Notes under the pieces: generated by a model
Seen by the model: only the letters and a program-made list of their open reading frames with translations
What the model was told of the DNA's origin: nothing
Database searches by the model: none
Made by a program: the position numbers and the translations under genes
Source of the DNA: Marmoricola sp.
Lineage (GTDB): Bacteria > Actinomycetota > Actinomycetes > Propionibacteriales > Nocardioidaceae
DNA length: 49,083 nucleotides
Reading direction: 5' to 3'
Assembly (NCBI GenBank): GCA_025965315.1
Contig: JAOPXD010000069.1
Location: 1-49,083, forward strand
Part shown: one piece after another, positions 31,735 through 40,359 of the stretch
How the letters are laid out: each line of letters starts with the position of its first letter
How positions within the stretch are numbered: position 1 is the first letter of the stretch

Positions 31735-33779
31735 CGGGGTACCCGTACCTGCTCACCCCGGGTCGGATCGGCTCGATGGAGCTGCGCAACCGGCTGGTGA
31801 TGTCGCCGATGGAGACGATGTACGGCACCCCCGAAGGGCTGCCGTCGGCGCGCACGATCGCCTACTTCGCCGAGCGCGCAGCGGGCGGGGTCGGGCTGAT
31901 CACCGTGGGTGCGACCGGCATCGACCACCAGCACCCGGAGACGCCCGGGGGACTGCACCTGGGCACCGATTCCGCGGTGGCTGCCCACCGGGTGCTCACC
32001 GATGCGGTGCACGAGCACGGGGCGAAGATCCAGCCGCAGATCGTGCACGCCGGACCGGACGGTCTCGGACCGGAGATGTTCGGCGTGACCTCGATCGGCC
32101 CGTCGGTGATCCCGTCGTACCTGACCGGGCGACCCTCGGAGGAGATCAGCCTGCTCCAGCTCAGTGCCGTGATGGACCTCTACAAGCAGGCCGTACGTCG
32201 GGCCCGCGAAGCCGGGTACGACGGCATCGAGCTCCATGCCGCGCACGGGTACATGCTGCTGGGCTCGTTCCTCGCGCCGCAGCGGAACCGGCGTACCGAC
32301 GACTACCGGGGGGACTCCGTGCCGGGTCGCCTCCGGGTGGTGCTCGAAGCGCTCGCCGCGATCCGCTCCGAGGTCGGCGCGGACTTCCCGGTCACGCTGC
32401 GCATCTCCGGCTTCGAACGGGTTGCCGGCGGTCGGCCGATGTTCGAGACCGCCCAGGTCGCTCCGGTGCTGGTCGAGGCGGGGGTCGATGCCTTCCACGT
32501 CAGCGGCGGCGTGATCGACCGGCTGGTCAGCACGATGGTCAACGGGTCCGACGACGGTGACGGCCTCAACGTCGGCGCGGCCGCGGCGGTGCGCCAGGTG
32601 GTCGACGTGCCGGTGATCGCGGTCGGTCGCCTCCACGATCCGACGCTGGCCGAGCGGGTCCTGGTCGACGGCCGGGCGGACTTCATCGCGATGGGGCGGC
32701 CGATGCTGGCCGATCCCGAGCTGCCGAACAAGCTGCGCGACGGCGGTCGGGTCCGGCAGTGCATCTCGTGCGAGAACTGCATCGACTCCCTCGAGCAGCG
32801 GTTCTCCACCGACTGCGCGGTCAACGCGCGTACCGGCCGGGAGCTCGAGCTGCCGCTCGGACCGACGCGGACCCGGCGACACCTGGTCGTGGTGGGGGGA
32901 GGGCCCGGCGGGATGGAGGCCGCCCGGGTGGCATCAGCGCGCGGCCACCGGGTGACGCTGCTCGAGGCGAACCGGCAGCTGGGCGGGGCGCTGCTGTGGG
33001 CCTCGATCGTGCACGAGGAGAACGAGCCGTTCCTGCACTTCCTGCGCGGCGAGCTCGCGGACCCGAACGTCGACGTTCGGCTCGGGGTGCGTGCCACCGC
33101 GGCCGACATCGCTGCACTCCGACCCGACGCGGTGGTCGTCGCCACCGGCGCCCGGATCGCGATCGGGTCGATGCCCGGCGACGACCTGCCGCACGTGCTC
33201 AACGGTCCTGCGCTGCGCGAGCTTCTCGCCGGTCGCTCCACGCCCGACCAGCCGTTGGCGCAGCGGATCGGCGCCCGCCTGGTCGCGGGCCGGGGTCAGC
33301 GCCTGGTCACGCCCTCCGCGGTACGCCGGGCCACCAGGGCCTGGATGCCGGTCGGGCGCCGGGTGGTGATCGTCGGCGGCGACCTGGTCGCGATCGAGTT
33401 CGCCGAGTTCCTGGCGCACCGCGGTCGGACCGTCACGGTCCTCGAGGCGGGCAAGGACATCGCCCCGGAGATCGGCGGCAAGCGGAAGGCCGAGCACATG
33501 CTCAGGCTCGACCGGCTCGGCGTCACCGTGCACGTCCGCGCGACCGTCGAACAGATCGTCCCGGACGGCCTCGAGTTCGTGCCGTCCGGTGGCACCCGGA
33601 GGCTGCTCCCGGCGGACAGCGTGATCCTGGCCGGCGAGGCAGAGCCCGAGCTCACCCTGTACGACGCGCTGCGCGAACGGCTGCCGGACGTCCAGGTCCA
33701 GGCGATCGGTGATGCCACCGGGCTGGGACTGATCCGGAAAGCGGTGGAGGACGCCGTACGGGTGGCCTCAGCGCTCTGA
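31731..33779 (+). CDS. OYE-type flavin oxidoreductase with Fe-S and FAD/NAD domains (2,4-dienoyl-CoA reductase-like)
   Basis: 682 residues from GTG 31731. Residues 1-340 form an FMN barrel with ELHAAHGYMLLGSFLAP around 167-182. A 4Fe-4S motif follows: C344, C347, C350, C362 (CISCENC, then DCAVN). The FAD motif VVVGGGPGGMEAA starts near 386, and a second dinucleotide motif VVIVGGDLVAIEFAEFL follows. This three-part layout is that of 2,4-dienoyl-CoA reductase and related enone reductases. It is translated with the DapB-like gene. Reduction of an unsaturated acyl-CoA or steroid enone is plausible. Confidence 0.9.
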   Translation: MTGYPYLLTPGRIGSMELRNRLVMSPMETMYGTPEGLPSARTIAYFAERAAGGVGLITVGATGIDHQHPETPGGLHLGTDSAVAAHRVLTDAVHEHGAKIQPQIVHAGPDGLGPEMFGVTSIGPSVIPSYLTGRPSEEISLLQLSAVMDLYKQAVRRAREAGYDGIELHAAHGYMLLGSFLAPQRNRRTDDYRGDSVPGRLRVVLEALAAIRSEVGADFPVTLRISGFERVAGGRPMFETAQVAPVLVEAGVDAFHVSGGVIDRLVSTMVNGSDDGDGLNVGAAAAVRQVVDVPVIAVGRLHDPTLAERVLVDGRADFIAMGRPMLADPELPNKLRDGGRVRQCISCENCIDSLEQRFSTDCAVNARTGRELELPLGPTRTRRHLVVVGGGPGGMEAARVASARGHRVTLLEANRQLGGALLWASIVHEENEPFLHFLRGELADPNVDVRLGVRATAADIAALRPDAVVVATGARIAIGSMPGDDLPHVLNGPALRELLAGRSTPDQPLAQRIGARLVAGRGQRLVTPSAVRRATRAWMPVGRRVVIVGGDLVAIEFAEFLAHRGRTVTVLEAGKDIAPEIGGKRKAEHMLRLDRLGVTVHVRATVEQIVPDGLEFVPSGGTRRLLPADSVILAGEAEPELTLYDALRERLPDVQVQAIGDATGLGLIRKAVEDAVRVASAL

Positions 33780-33787
33780 GGTTCCGG

Positions 33788-34384
33788 TCAGTTGCCCGAG
33801 CAAGCCTGGCCGGCGAACGACTGCTTGAACGCGAGCTCCACGTCCGCAGGCGCCGTGACGTGCGGGCGTCCCAGGACCGTGAAGTCGACGCGGGGGAATC
33901 GGGAGAACCCATAGCCACCGCCGGCCAAGGTGCAGTTCGTCGGTCGGTACCGGAACGCGATCGGGACGACGATGTGGGCACCAGCAGCCACGTCGCGGTT
34001 GACCTCCAGGTGGGCGTCAGGATCTTCACCGACGCCGGACCGGAGCTCCTTCGACGGTGACGCCACCACCGGGAACGCCTTCTTCTGGCCGAGCTCGCGG
34101 ATCTCCAGGCGGTCCACCCGGATCCGGGTGCTGCTCCTGTTCGCGATCTCGACCCGCAGCACGCAGTGCATCTTCCTGGTCACGTGGATCACGGGTCTCG
34201 GGGTGCCGTAGGGCTTGGCGGAACCGAGACCGTCGAGCTGGTAGGTCTCGACCGTTGCCCCGGTGCACGTCGGTTCGCCCGCCCACGTCACCGTGACCTC
34301 CTTGGCCACGTGGGTCGAGCTGATCAACCAACCGCCGATAACCAGGGTCGCGACGACCGTGAAGGTGACCGCCAGACCGCGCAC
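33788..34384 (-). CDS. Membrane-anchored or secreted hypothetical protein
   Basis: 198 residues from GTG 34384. One N-terminal hydrophobic segment (GLAVTFTVVATLVIGGWLI) then an extracytoplasmic beta-rich domain with four cysteines (PTCTG, KMHCVL, TNCTLAG, QACSGN), probably two disulphides. No recognised family. Its GTG begins 1 base after the TGA of the lipoprotein gene, so they form an operon. Function unknown. Confidence 0.7.
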   Translation of the reverse strand: MRGLAVTFTVVATLVIGGWLISSTHVAKEVTVTWAGEPTCTGATVETYQLDGLGSAKPYGTPRPVIHVTRKMHCVLRVEIANRSSTRIRVDRLEIRELGQKKAFPVVASPSKELRSGVGEDPDAHLEVNRDVAAGAHIVVPIAFRYRPTNCTLAGGGYGFSRFPRVDFTVLGRPHVTAPADVELAFKQSFAGQACSGN

Positions 34385-34385
34385 C

Positions 34386-34808
34386 TCAGGGCTCCTGGCA
34401 GTAGATGTTCGCGGTGGTGGTGCCGTTCGAGGTGAGGACGACGTGTGCCTCGAGGGTCCGGCAGATGCTCTTGCCGCTCCCGTACGACGGGCTGGTCCCG
34501 CTCAGGGTGTAGGTGCCGGGCGCGAGCCCGATCGCGAACCGGCCGGTCGCATCGACCTCGGTCTGGGCGCGGGACCCGTCGGGTCCGTCGAACAGGACCG
34601 TTCCGGCGATCGGCCGGGGCTTGCCCGGTGCTGGTCCGCCGACGGCGAGCAGGCGACCCTGGACGATGCCGGTGACGGGGGCGTTCGTCGGGATGCCGCT
34701 GGTGATGTGGAACGTCGGCGATTTCTGCGAGCTGCACCCGGCGAAGCCGAGAAGCGCGAGGAGGGTGAGGGCGAGGGCGGCGAACTTCACCCCCGAAGCA
34801 TGCCGCAT
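34386..34808 (-). CDS. Putative lipoprotein with carboxypeptidase-regulatory-like domain
   Basis: 140 residues. Signal FAALALTLLALLGFAGC with a lipobox-like GFAGC (position -3 is F, unusual), so C25 is the likely lipidation site. A single beta domain follows: GIVQGRLLAVGG, GTVLFDGPDG and TEVDATGRFAIGLAPGTYTLSG, the carboxypeptidase regulatory-like pattern. A GTG at codon 7 is another possible start. Role unknown; probably surface-exposed together with its operon partner. Confidence 0.75.
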   Translation of the reverse strand: MRHASGVKFAALALTLLALLGFAGCSSQKSPTFHITSGIPTNAPVTGIVQGRLLAVGGPAPGKPRPIAGTVLFDGPDGSRAQTEVDATGRFAIGLAPGTYTLSGTSPSYGSGKSICRTLEAHVVLTSNGTTTANIYCQEP

Positions 34809-34904
34809 CCGGGCGGCTACGTTCGGGCGCGTTGAGGCGCTGCTGCTGTTGCGCGACCAATTCGAGCCTCCCGAACGATCGATGCGGCGCGAGCTCGACC
34901 TCCT

Positions 34905-35056
34905 GTGATCGTGCTGGACACCAACGTCACGTGCTGCCGCGAGCCCGACGCAGTGATGCTCTCCACGAGCTGGTCGAGGGCTCGATCCAGGCGGGTGCGA
35001 GCCGGATCCTGCCGTACGACGAGATCGCAGCCCGCGAGTACGCAGTGCTCAACGAG
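34905..35056 (+). pseudogene. Decayed PIN-domain toxin (FitB/VapC type)
   Basis: GTG 34905 opens VIVLDTNV, the classic PIN start with the first acidic ligand. Within a few codons the frame is lost, but a second frame reads VLPRARRSDALHELVEGS and ASRILPYDEIAAREYAVL, the middle of a FitB/VapC PIN domain. About 60 residues between these parts and the whole C-terminus are missing. The overlapping upstream fragment (34835-34908, ending SMRRELDLL) looks like the C-terminus of an antitoxin, with lower confidence. A degraded toxin-antitoxin remnant beside modC. Confidence 0.6.
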
Positions 35057-35077
35057 GGATGCCGGAGCCGACGCGAT

Positions 35078-36124
35078 TCAGAGTCCGTAGATCGCCACCT
35101 CGGTCGCCTTCACGCTGAACCTGACCGGCATCTGCGCGGCCAGCCCCAGGTCGACAACGGCCTGAGCGGTCACGTCGGCGCTCAGCCGCTCGGTTCGAAC
35201 CCGGAACAGGTCGCCCAAGGGTTCGATCTCGGTGATCTGGACATCGAACGAGTTGCGAGGGCTTCCCGCGACCTGGTCGGGGTAGATGGCGACGGCGTGC
35301 GGTCGGAAAGTCGCGACCACCGGCTCGCCGCTGGAAGGGGGAGGGCCGGCGACCAGGCCGTGGACCGTGGTCCCGTCTGGCAGGACGACGTGGTCGTCCT
35401 GCCAGGTGCCGCTCAGGAGGTTCAGGCCCGCCAGCTGCGCTGTGTAGGGGCTTCTCGGATGCGACAGGACTTCTCTGGTCGGGCCGTGCTCGACGATCCG
35501 TCCGTGGTCGAGGACCAGGACGCGATCGGCGAGGAGTAGCGCGTCCAGGACGTCATGCGTGACCAGCAGGGCCGTTCGATCCGCAAGGAGCTGGCGCAGA
35601 GTGTGCCGCAGGTCGGGCGCAACCGCGACGTCCAGCGCAGCCAGTGGTTCGTCGAGCAGGAGGAGCTGCGGATCGACGGCGAGCGCGCGCGCCAGGGCCG
35701 CCCGCTGGCCCTGGCCACCGGAGACCTCGGCGGGTTTGCGCGCCGCGAGGTCAGCGACGCCGACGCGTGCCAGCCACAGGTCGGCCTGGTTCCGCGACTC
35801 GCCGCGCGGTCGACCCAGGCTCCGCGGACCGAAGGCGACGTTCTCGCGCAGGGTCAGGTGCGGGAACAGCAGCGGTTGCTGGGCGAGCAACGCGACGTGG
35901 CGTCGGTGCGGGGGCAGGTCGGTACCGTCCGAGGTCGACACCAGGGTCCGACCGTTCAGGACCACCTGACCCGAATCGGGGTGAAGCAGGCCAGCGACCA
36001 GCGAGAGCACACTCGACTTGCCGGCGCCGTTCGGCCCGAGCAGCGCGACCGTCTCGCCCGGAGCGATCGCGAACTCGACGTCCAGGCCGCGGTCATCGAC
36101 ACGGGCACGGAAGTCAAGGCTCAC
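35078..36124 (-). CDS. modC: Molybdate ABC transporter ATP-binding protein ModC
   Basis: 348 residues from GTG 36124, overlapping the permease stop (GTGA). Walker [10 protein letters not shown] (30-38), signature [16 protein letters not shown], Walker [13 protein letters not shown] and H-loop [12 protein letters not shown]-terminal TOBE/Mop-type domain ([34 protein letters not shown]) binds oxyanion in this family and distinguishes it from simple ATPases. It powers molybdate (or tungstate) import with ModB and ModA. Confidence 0.9.
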   Translation of the reverse strand: MSLDFRARVDDRGLDVEFAIAPGETVALLGPNGAGKSSVLSLVAGLLHPDSGQVVLNGRTLVSTSDGTDLPPHRRHVALLAQQPLLFPHLTLRENVAFGPRSLGRPRGESRNQADLWLARVGVADLAARKPAEVSGGQGQRAALARALAVDPQLLLLDEPLAALDVAVAPDLRHTLRQLLADRTALLVTHDVLDALLLADRVLVLDHGRIVEHGPTREVLSHPRSPYTAQLAGLNLLSGTWQDDHVVLPDGTTVHGLVAGPPPSSGEPVVATFRPHAVAIYPDQVAGSPRNSFDVQITEIEPLGDLFRVRTERLSADVTAQAVVDLGLAAQMPVRFSVKATEVAIYGL

Positions 36125-36909
36125 AGCCGCGCCCGCTCCGGTCGCGCCAGCCCGATCACCAGGACGGCCACCACCACGAGGACGAGGGACAGGGCGACGG
36201 CGGCGTTCGGGTCCTCCTCGCGTTGCAGGTAGATCTCCAGGGGCAACGTCCTGGTGACGCCCTGGAGGCTCCCGGCAAACGTGATCGTGGCTCCGAACTC
36301 GCCGAGAGCGCGCGCGAAGGAGAGCACCGCGCCGGCGAGGAGACCAGGCATCACCAGGGGGAGCGTGATCCGTCGGAAGACGGTGCTGGGGCTCGCGCCC
36401 AAGGTGGCGGCAACGACCTCGTACCGATGCCCGGCCGTGCGCAAGGAGCCCTCGAGACTCACCACCAGGAACGGCAGGGCCACGAAGGTTTGGGCCATCA
36501 CCACCGCGATCGTCGAGAAGGCGATCTGGATGTTCATCACCTCGAGGACGTGACCGAGGAGGCCGCGTCTCCCGAAGGTGTAGAGCAGCGCCAGCCCACC
36601 CACCACGGGTGGCAGGACCAGTGGCAGCAGCACCAGCGAGCGCAGCAGGCGCTGGCCGGGGAACGACGTACGGGCCAGCACCAGTGCCATCGGTACACCG
36701 ATGGCTACACACAGGACCGTGCTCGCGGCAGAGGTGCGCAGGCTCAACCAGAGTGCGGCCCGTGATGAGTCCGAGGTGATGAGGTCACCGAAGTGGCTCC
36801 AGTCGACCTTGGTGATGATCGCGATCAGGGGCAGCACGACGAAGGTCGCGCCGATCACGGCGGGCACGAAGACCCATCGCGGCAGGCTGACCCCTCTATC
36901 GCGACCCAT
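36121..36909 (-). CDS. modB: Molybdate ABC transporter permease ModB
   Basis: 262 residues with five to six membrane helices, the first at [19 protein letters not shown]. The EAA coupling loop is [23 protein letters not shown], and the P-V-V-G-G-L and [13 protein letters not shown] segments are typical of ModB. It starts 13 bases after the modA stop and overlaps modC. Confidence 0.92.
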   Translation of the reverse strand: MGRDRGVSLPRWVFVPAVIGATFVVLPLIAIITKVDWSHFGDLITSDSSRAALWLSLRTSAASTVLCVAIGVPMALVLARTSFPGQRLLRSLVLLPLVLPPVVGGLALLYTFGRRGLLGHVLEVMNIQIAFSTIAVVMAQTFVALPFLVVSLEGSLRTAGHRYEVVAATLGASPSTVFRRITLPLVMPGLLAGAVLSFARALGEFGATITFAGSLQGVTRTLPLEIYLQREEDPNAAVALSLVLVVVAVLVIGLARPERARL

Positions 36910-36922
36910 CAGGTCAGGTTCA

Positions 36923-37738
36923 TCAGGGCTGTGCGAATCCGGCGTCGGCGAGAACCGTCTGCCCGGTGCTGCTGAGGACCAGCTCGACGAACTCGGTCGC
37001 CAACGTGAGGTTCTTGCTGCCCTTGACGGTGGTGATCGGGTAGGTGTTCACAGCGGTGCTCGCTTCCGGGAAGGTGATCCCCTTGACCGTGGCACCGGCT
37101 GCCTTGACGTCGGTGACGTACACCAGACCGGCGTCCGCCTCACCGGAGGTGACCTTGGCGAGGACGTCCTTGACGGATTCCTCCTCGCTGACGGGTGCGA
37201 GGTTGATCCCGGCGTTGCTCGCCACTGCCTGCGCGGCACTGCCGCACGGCACCTCGGCAGCACAGATCACCAGGTCCACGCCCTTCTTCGCCAGGTCGGC
37301 GAAGCTGGAGATGTGCGCGGGATTGTCCGGGGGCGTCACGATCTCGAGGGTGTTGGACGCGAAGTTCTTCGGCGTCCGGCCGTCGAGATGTTCCGCCGTC
37401 AGCTTGTCCATGTTCCCCGCGTCGGCGGACGCGAAGACGTCTGCTGGCGCGCCCTGCTCGATCTGGGTCACGAGATCCGACGAACCGCCGAAGCTGAAGC
37501 TGACCTTCACGCCGGCATGGGCAGCCTCGAACTTGCTGCCGAGCTCAGTGAAGGTGCCGGTCAGCGAGGACGCGGCATAGACGGTCAGGGTCGTCGTCCT
37601 GGCCGACTTGCTCTTGTCGGAACCGCAACCGGCTAGGGAGGCCGCAACGACTACTGCAGCGAGCGCGGTCAGGATCGCGTTACGGAATCGTGAAGCGAGC
37701 ACGCATACATCAGACCGTATTTGCGTTCGTTTGACCAT
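36923..37738 (-). CDS. modA: Molybdate-binding lipoprotein ModA
   Basis: About 271 residues from ATG 37738; GTG 37702 is an equally possible start giving a more conventional signal. Lipobox SLAGC. The mature protein begins [20 protein letters not shown] and has [32 protein letters not shown] and [12 protein letters not shown], the standard ModA/periplasmic-II-fold motifs. It captures molybdate outside the membrane for ModBC. A perfect inverted repeat lies just upstream. Confidence 0.92.
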   Translation of the reverse strand: MVKRTQIRSDVCVLASRFRNAILTALAAVVVAASLAGCGSDKSKSARTTTLTVYAASSLTGTFTELGSKFEAAHAGVKVSFSFGGSSDLVTQIEQGAPADVFASADAGNMDKLTAEHLDGRTPKNFASNTLEIVTPPDNPAHISSFADLAKKGVDLVICAAEVPCGSAAQAVASNAGINLAPVSEEESVKDVLAKVTSGEADAGLVYVTDVKAAGATVKGITFPEASTAVNTYPITTVKGSKNLTLATEFVELVLSSTGQTVLADAGFAQP

Positions 37739-37747
37739 AGGAAGTTC

Positions 37748-37764
37748 CGCAGACAAGGTCTGCG
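37748..37764. promoter_or_regulatory. 17-bp inverted repeat upstream of modA
   Basis: CGCAGAC, AAG, GTCTGCG: perfect 7-bp arms, 10 bases from the modA ATG 37738. Possible operator or mRNA hairpin; not an obvious ModE box. Confidence 0.4.
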
Positions 37765-37824
37765 CTCGGGCTGGTACGGGCAGTCGGCGACGGCCGGCAC
37801 CGGCCGGGAGGCTACGCTGCGTCC

Positions 37825-37843
37825 GCGAGACGCTGCGTCTCGC
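37825..37843. promoter_or_regulatory. TetR operator copy 1 (upstream of PaaI-type thioesterase)
   Basis: GCGAGACGC T GCGTCTCGC: 9-bp perfect arms with a 1-base centre, 20 bases before ATG 37863. The same core, CGAGACGC-W-GCGTCTCG, recurs at 39144-39160 on the other side of the TetR gene. Confidence 0.7.
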
Positions 37844-37862
37844 TGAGTCCGGAGGATGACCG

Positions 37863-38528
37863 ATGGAGATGACCGCGTTCAAGCTCGTCGACGTCACCGA
37901 CGCCGAGGTGGATGCCCTCGAGGCGCGCTACGGGCCCCTGGCAGAGGCGGTCCGCGGGCTCGTCGACGCCACGATCCGCAGCCGGACCGGCGACGACGTG
38001 GTCGGACCGGCGATCGCGGCCATCGAGGAGATCACCGCCCGCCTGCGCGAGGACCAGATCGACGGCCCGGCGGGGGTCAACTACAACGCCAGCGGCCGCG
38101 CGTGGAACTGGGGCAACGCGGCGATCGGGCTGCGCAACGGCGCGGCGCCGCCGATGGAGGTCGTGCACGGGGCGGACGGCAGCATGACGGCCGACGTCGA
38201 TCTCGGCGCGGCCTACGAAGGTCCTCCGAGCTGCGTGCACGGGGGAGTCAGTGCGCTCCTGCTCGACCACCTGATGGGCGTCACCGCCAGCCAGATGGGC
38301 CGGGTCACGGTGACCGGGACCCTCACCCTCGTGTACCGCAACCCGCTGCCGCTCGGTCGGGTACGCCTGGTCGGGCGGATCGCGCGCGAGGAGGGCCGCA
38401 AGGTCTTCGTCGAGGCGACCATCACCGGTGGTGCCGGCGTCGCGCTCGAGGCGGAGGGCATCTTCATCATCCCGAAGTGGTCGGGCGACTTCGAGAGCGT
38501 CGTGCAGAACGACGCCGGGCCTTCCTGA
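37863..38528 (+). CDS. PaaI-type hotdog acyl-CoA thioesterase family protein
   Basis: 221 residues from ATG 37863 (GGAGG 7 bases upstream). An N-terminal helical region of about 90 residues precedes a hotdog fold with the PaaI signature VHGGVSALLLDHLMGVTA and LTLVYRNPLPLG, then VALEAEGIFIIP. Hydrolysis of acyl-CoA is the family role. It lies downstream of one of two identical palindromes that flank the TetR gene and so should be co-regulated with the flavoenzyme at 39181. Confidence 0.85.
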   Translation: MEMTAFKLVDVTDAEVDALEARYGPLAEAVRGLVDATIRSRTGDDVVGPAIAAIEEITARLREDQIDGPAGVNYNASGRAWNWGNAAIGLRNGAAPPMEVVHGADGSMTADVDLGAAYEGPPSCVHGGVSALLLDHLMGVTASQMGRVTVTGTLTLVYRNPLPLGRVRLVGRIAREEGRKVFVEATITGGAGVALEAEGIFIIPKWSGDFESVVQNDAGPS

Positions 38529-38534
38529 GGCTGC

Positions 38535-39110
38535 TCAGGACAGACCCCGCAGCACGGTCCGCGTCATCTCGGTGGCACCGCGCCGGGTGAGCTCCTGGTG
38601 CGCGAGCACCCGGAACACCATTCCGCCGATGATCGCGTCGACCGCGTTGCGCCGCTGGCTCGGGGTCGTGCGGAGCTCGGGTGCGGCGGCGAGCCTGGCG
38701 TTCGCGTAGTCCTGGAGCGGACCGCTGAACTTCTCGTGCAGCCGGCGCGAGGTCTCCGGGTGCGCGGTCGCGGCAGCGGTCAGCATCCGCAGGGTCGCCG
38801 CCCCACGCGGGGATCCGAGGGACGCTGCCAGGTCTCCCGCCCAGCGCCCGAGGTCGGTGATCGCGTCGCCGGTGTCGGCCGGCGGGGCTGGTGCGAGGTC
38901 GTCGCGGTCGAGCAGCGCGTCGGCGATCAGGATCGCCCGGTTGGGCCACCAGCGGTAGATCGTCTGCTTGCCGACCCCGGCACGCGCCGCGACCGCCTCG
39001 ATGCTCAGCTGCTCGAGACCGTGCTCGTGCAGGAGCTCGTTGGTCGCCTCGAGGATCGCGACCCGCGCTCGCTCGCTGCGCCGGCGGGGGGTCGTTGCTG
39101 CTGCGGTCAC
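38535..39110 (-). CDS. TetR-family regulator of the flanking palindromes
   Basis: 191 residues from GTG 39110. HTH: ARVAILEATNELLHEHGLEQLSIEAVAARAGVGKQTIYRWWPNRAILIADALL. A TetR_C-like helical domain follows (GRWAGDLAASLGSPRG, GGMVFRVLAHQEL). It is divergent from the OYE gene with operator copy 2 between them, and convergent with the thioesterase gene whose promoter holds copy 1. A TACGCT -10 lies 7 bases before its GTG. Ligand unknown, perhaps an acyl-CoA or enone. Confidence 0.92.
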   Translation of the reverse strand: MTAAATTPRRRSERARVAILEATNELLHEHGLEQLSIEAVAARAGVGKQTIYRWWPNRAILIADALLDRDDLAPAPPADTGDAITDLGRWAGDLAASLGSPRGAATLRMLTAAATAHPETSRRLHEKFSGPLQDYANARLAAAPELRTTPSQRRNAVDAIIGGMVFRVLAHQELTRRGATEMTRTVLRGLS

Positions 39111-39117
39111 GTCGACC

Positions 39118-39123
39118 AGCGTA
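39118..39123 (-). promoter_or_regulatory. -10 hexamer, leaderless TetR promoter
   Basis: TACGCT on the minus strand, 7 bases before GTG 39110. Confidence 0.4.
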
Positions 39124-39142
39124 GGGCATCACGCGGCCGCAA

Positions 39143-39161
39143 ACGAGACGCAGCGTCTCGT
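39143..39161. promoter_or_regulatory. TetR operator copy 2 (TetR/OYE divergent spacer)
   Basis: ACGAGACGC A GCGTCTCGT, 9-bp perfect arms with a 1-base centre. Eight bases upstream of the TACCGT -10 of the OYE gene and 20 bases upstream of the TetR -10. Copy 1 lies at 37825-37843. Confidence 0.75.
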
Positions 39162-39168
39162 CCGGTGT

Positions 39169-39174
39169 TACCGT
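39169..39174 (+). promoter_or_regulatory. -10 hexamer, leaderless OYE promoter
   Basis: TACCGT, 6 bases before ATG 39181. Confidence 0.4.
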
Positions 39175-39180
39175 CGGCCC

Positions 39181-40356
39181 ATGGTGAACAACGTCTTCGA
39201 GCCCGCTGTCCTCGGTCCGGTCCGGCTGCGCAACCGGACCGTCAAGGCAGCCACCTTCGAGGGCCGTACGCCGTACGGGCTGGTCACCGACGAGCTCATC
39301 GACTACCACCTGGCCCCGGCCCGCGGCGGGGTCGGCCTGACCACGGTCGCCTACCTCGCGGTCGCGCCCGAGGGCCGGACCCAGAAGGAGGTCATCGTCG
39401 TCAACGACGAGTCGGCCCCGGGTCTGGCCAGGCTGACCGACGCCATCCACGAGACCGGGGCGAAGGTGGCAGGGCAGCTCGGCCACGCGGGCCCGGTGGC
39501 GAACGGCCGCTCCAACGGCGTACGGGCGCTGGCGGCCTCGAAGATGCCGTCACCGCTGAGCATGCAGATGATCGGCTCGGCGAGCGCTGCGGACATCGCC
39601 CGGATCACCAAGGACTACGTCCGGACCGCACGGATCATGGTCGAGACCGGGTTCGACGTCCTCGAGATCCACATGGCGCACGGCTACCTGCTCAGCTCGT
39701 TCCTCGCTCCCGGCCAGAACCGGCGCAAGGACGGCTGGGGCGGATCGCTGGCGAACCGGTCGAAGTTCGCTCGCGATGTGGCCCGGGTCGTCCGCGAGGA
39801 GGTCGGCGACGCGGTCGCGGTCACCGCGAAGGTCGGCATGACCGAGGGATCCCCGGTGGGGTTCTCGATGCCGGAGACGCTGGAGTTCGCGCAGCTGCTC
39901 GAGGCCGACGGTCACCTCGACGCGCTCGAGCTCAGCGCCGGCAGCTCCCTGCTCAACCCGATGTACCTGTTCCGTGGCGACGTCCCGCTCAAGGAGTTCG
40001 CGGCGAACATGCCGCCTGCGGTCCGGCTCGGGCTCAGGACCCCGATCGGCAAGCGGTTCTTCAAGTCCTACGACTTCGAGGAGGCGTTCCTGCGGGAGAA
40101 GGCGCTCGCGTTCCGCGAAGCGGTCTCGATGCCGCTGATCATGCTCGGTGGGATCAACACCCGGGCGACCATGGACCGGGCGATGGCGGAGGGCTTCGAG
40201 TTCGTCGCGATGGGGCGGGCGCTGCTGCGCGAGCCCGACCTGGTCAACCGGATGCAGCGCGGCGAGACCGACCGCGGCATCTGCATCCACTGCAACCAGT
40301 GCATGCCGACGATCTACTCGGGCACCCGCTGCACGGTGCTGCAGCCGTCGCCCTGA
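39181..40356 (+). CDS. Old Yellow Enzyme-type NADH:flavin oxidoreductase with terminal cysteine cluster
   Basis: 391 residues. FMN-barrel OYE: FEPAVLGPVRLRNRTVKAATFEG, GQLGHAGPV, EIHMAHGYLLSSFLAPGQNRR and GGSLANRSKF. FMAL-type end MGRALLREPDL. The tail GICIHCNQCMPTIYSGTRC carries C-x2-C-x2-C-x9-C, like the Fe-S site of 2,4-dienoyl-CoA reductases, yet the FAD/NAD domains that normally follow are absent. Controlled by the adjacent TetR through operator copy 2. Reduces enoate or enone substrates; exact substrate unknown. Confidence 0.88.
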   Translation: MVNNVFEPAVLGPVRLRNRTVKAATFEGRTPYGLVTDELIDYHLAPARGGVGLTTVAYLAVAPEGRTQKEVIVVNDESAPGLARLTDAIHETGAKVAGQLGHAGPVANGRSNGVRALAASKMPSPLSMQMIGSASAADIARITKDYVRTARIMVETGFDVLEIHMAHGYLLSSFLAPGQNRRKDGWGGSLANRSKFARDVARVVREEVGDAVAVTAKVGMTEGSPVGFSMPETLEFAQLLEADGHLDALELSAGSSLLNPMYLFRGDVPLKEFAANMPPAVRLGLRTPIGKRFFKSYDFEEAFLREKALAFREAVSMPLIMLGGINTRATMDRAMAEGFEFVAMGRALLREPDLVNRMQRGETDRGICIHCNQCMPTIYSGTRCTVLQPSP

Positions 40357-40359
40357 CCG

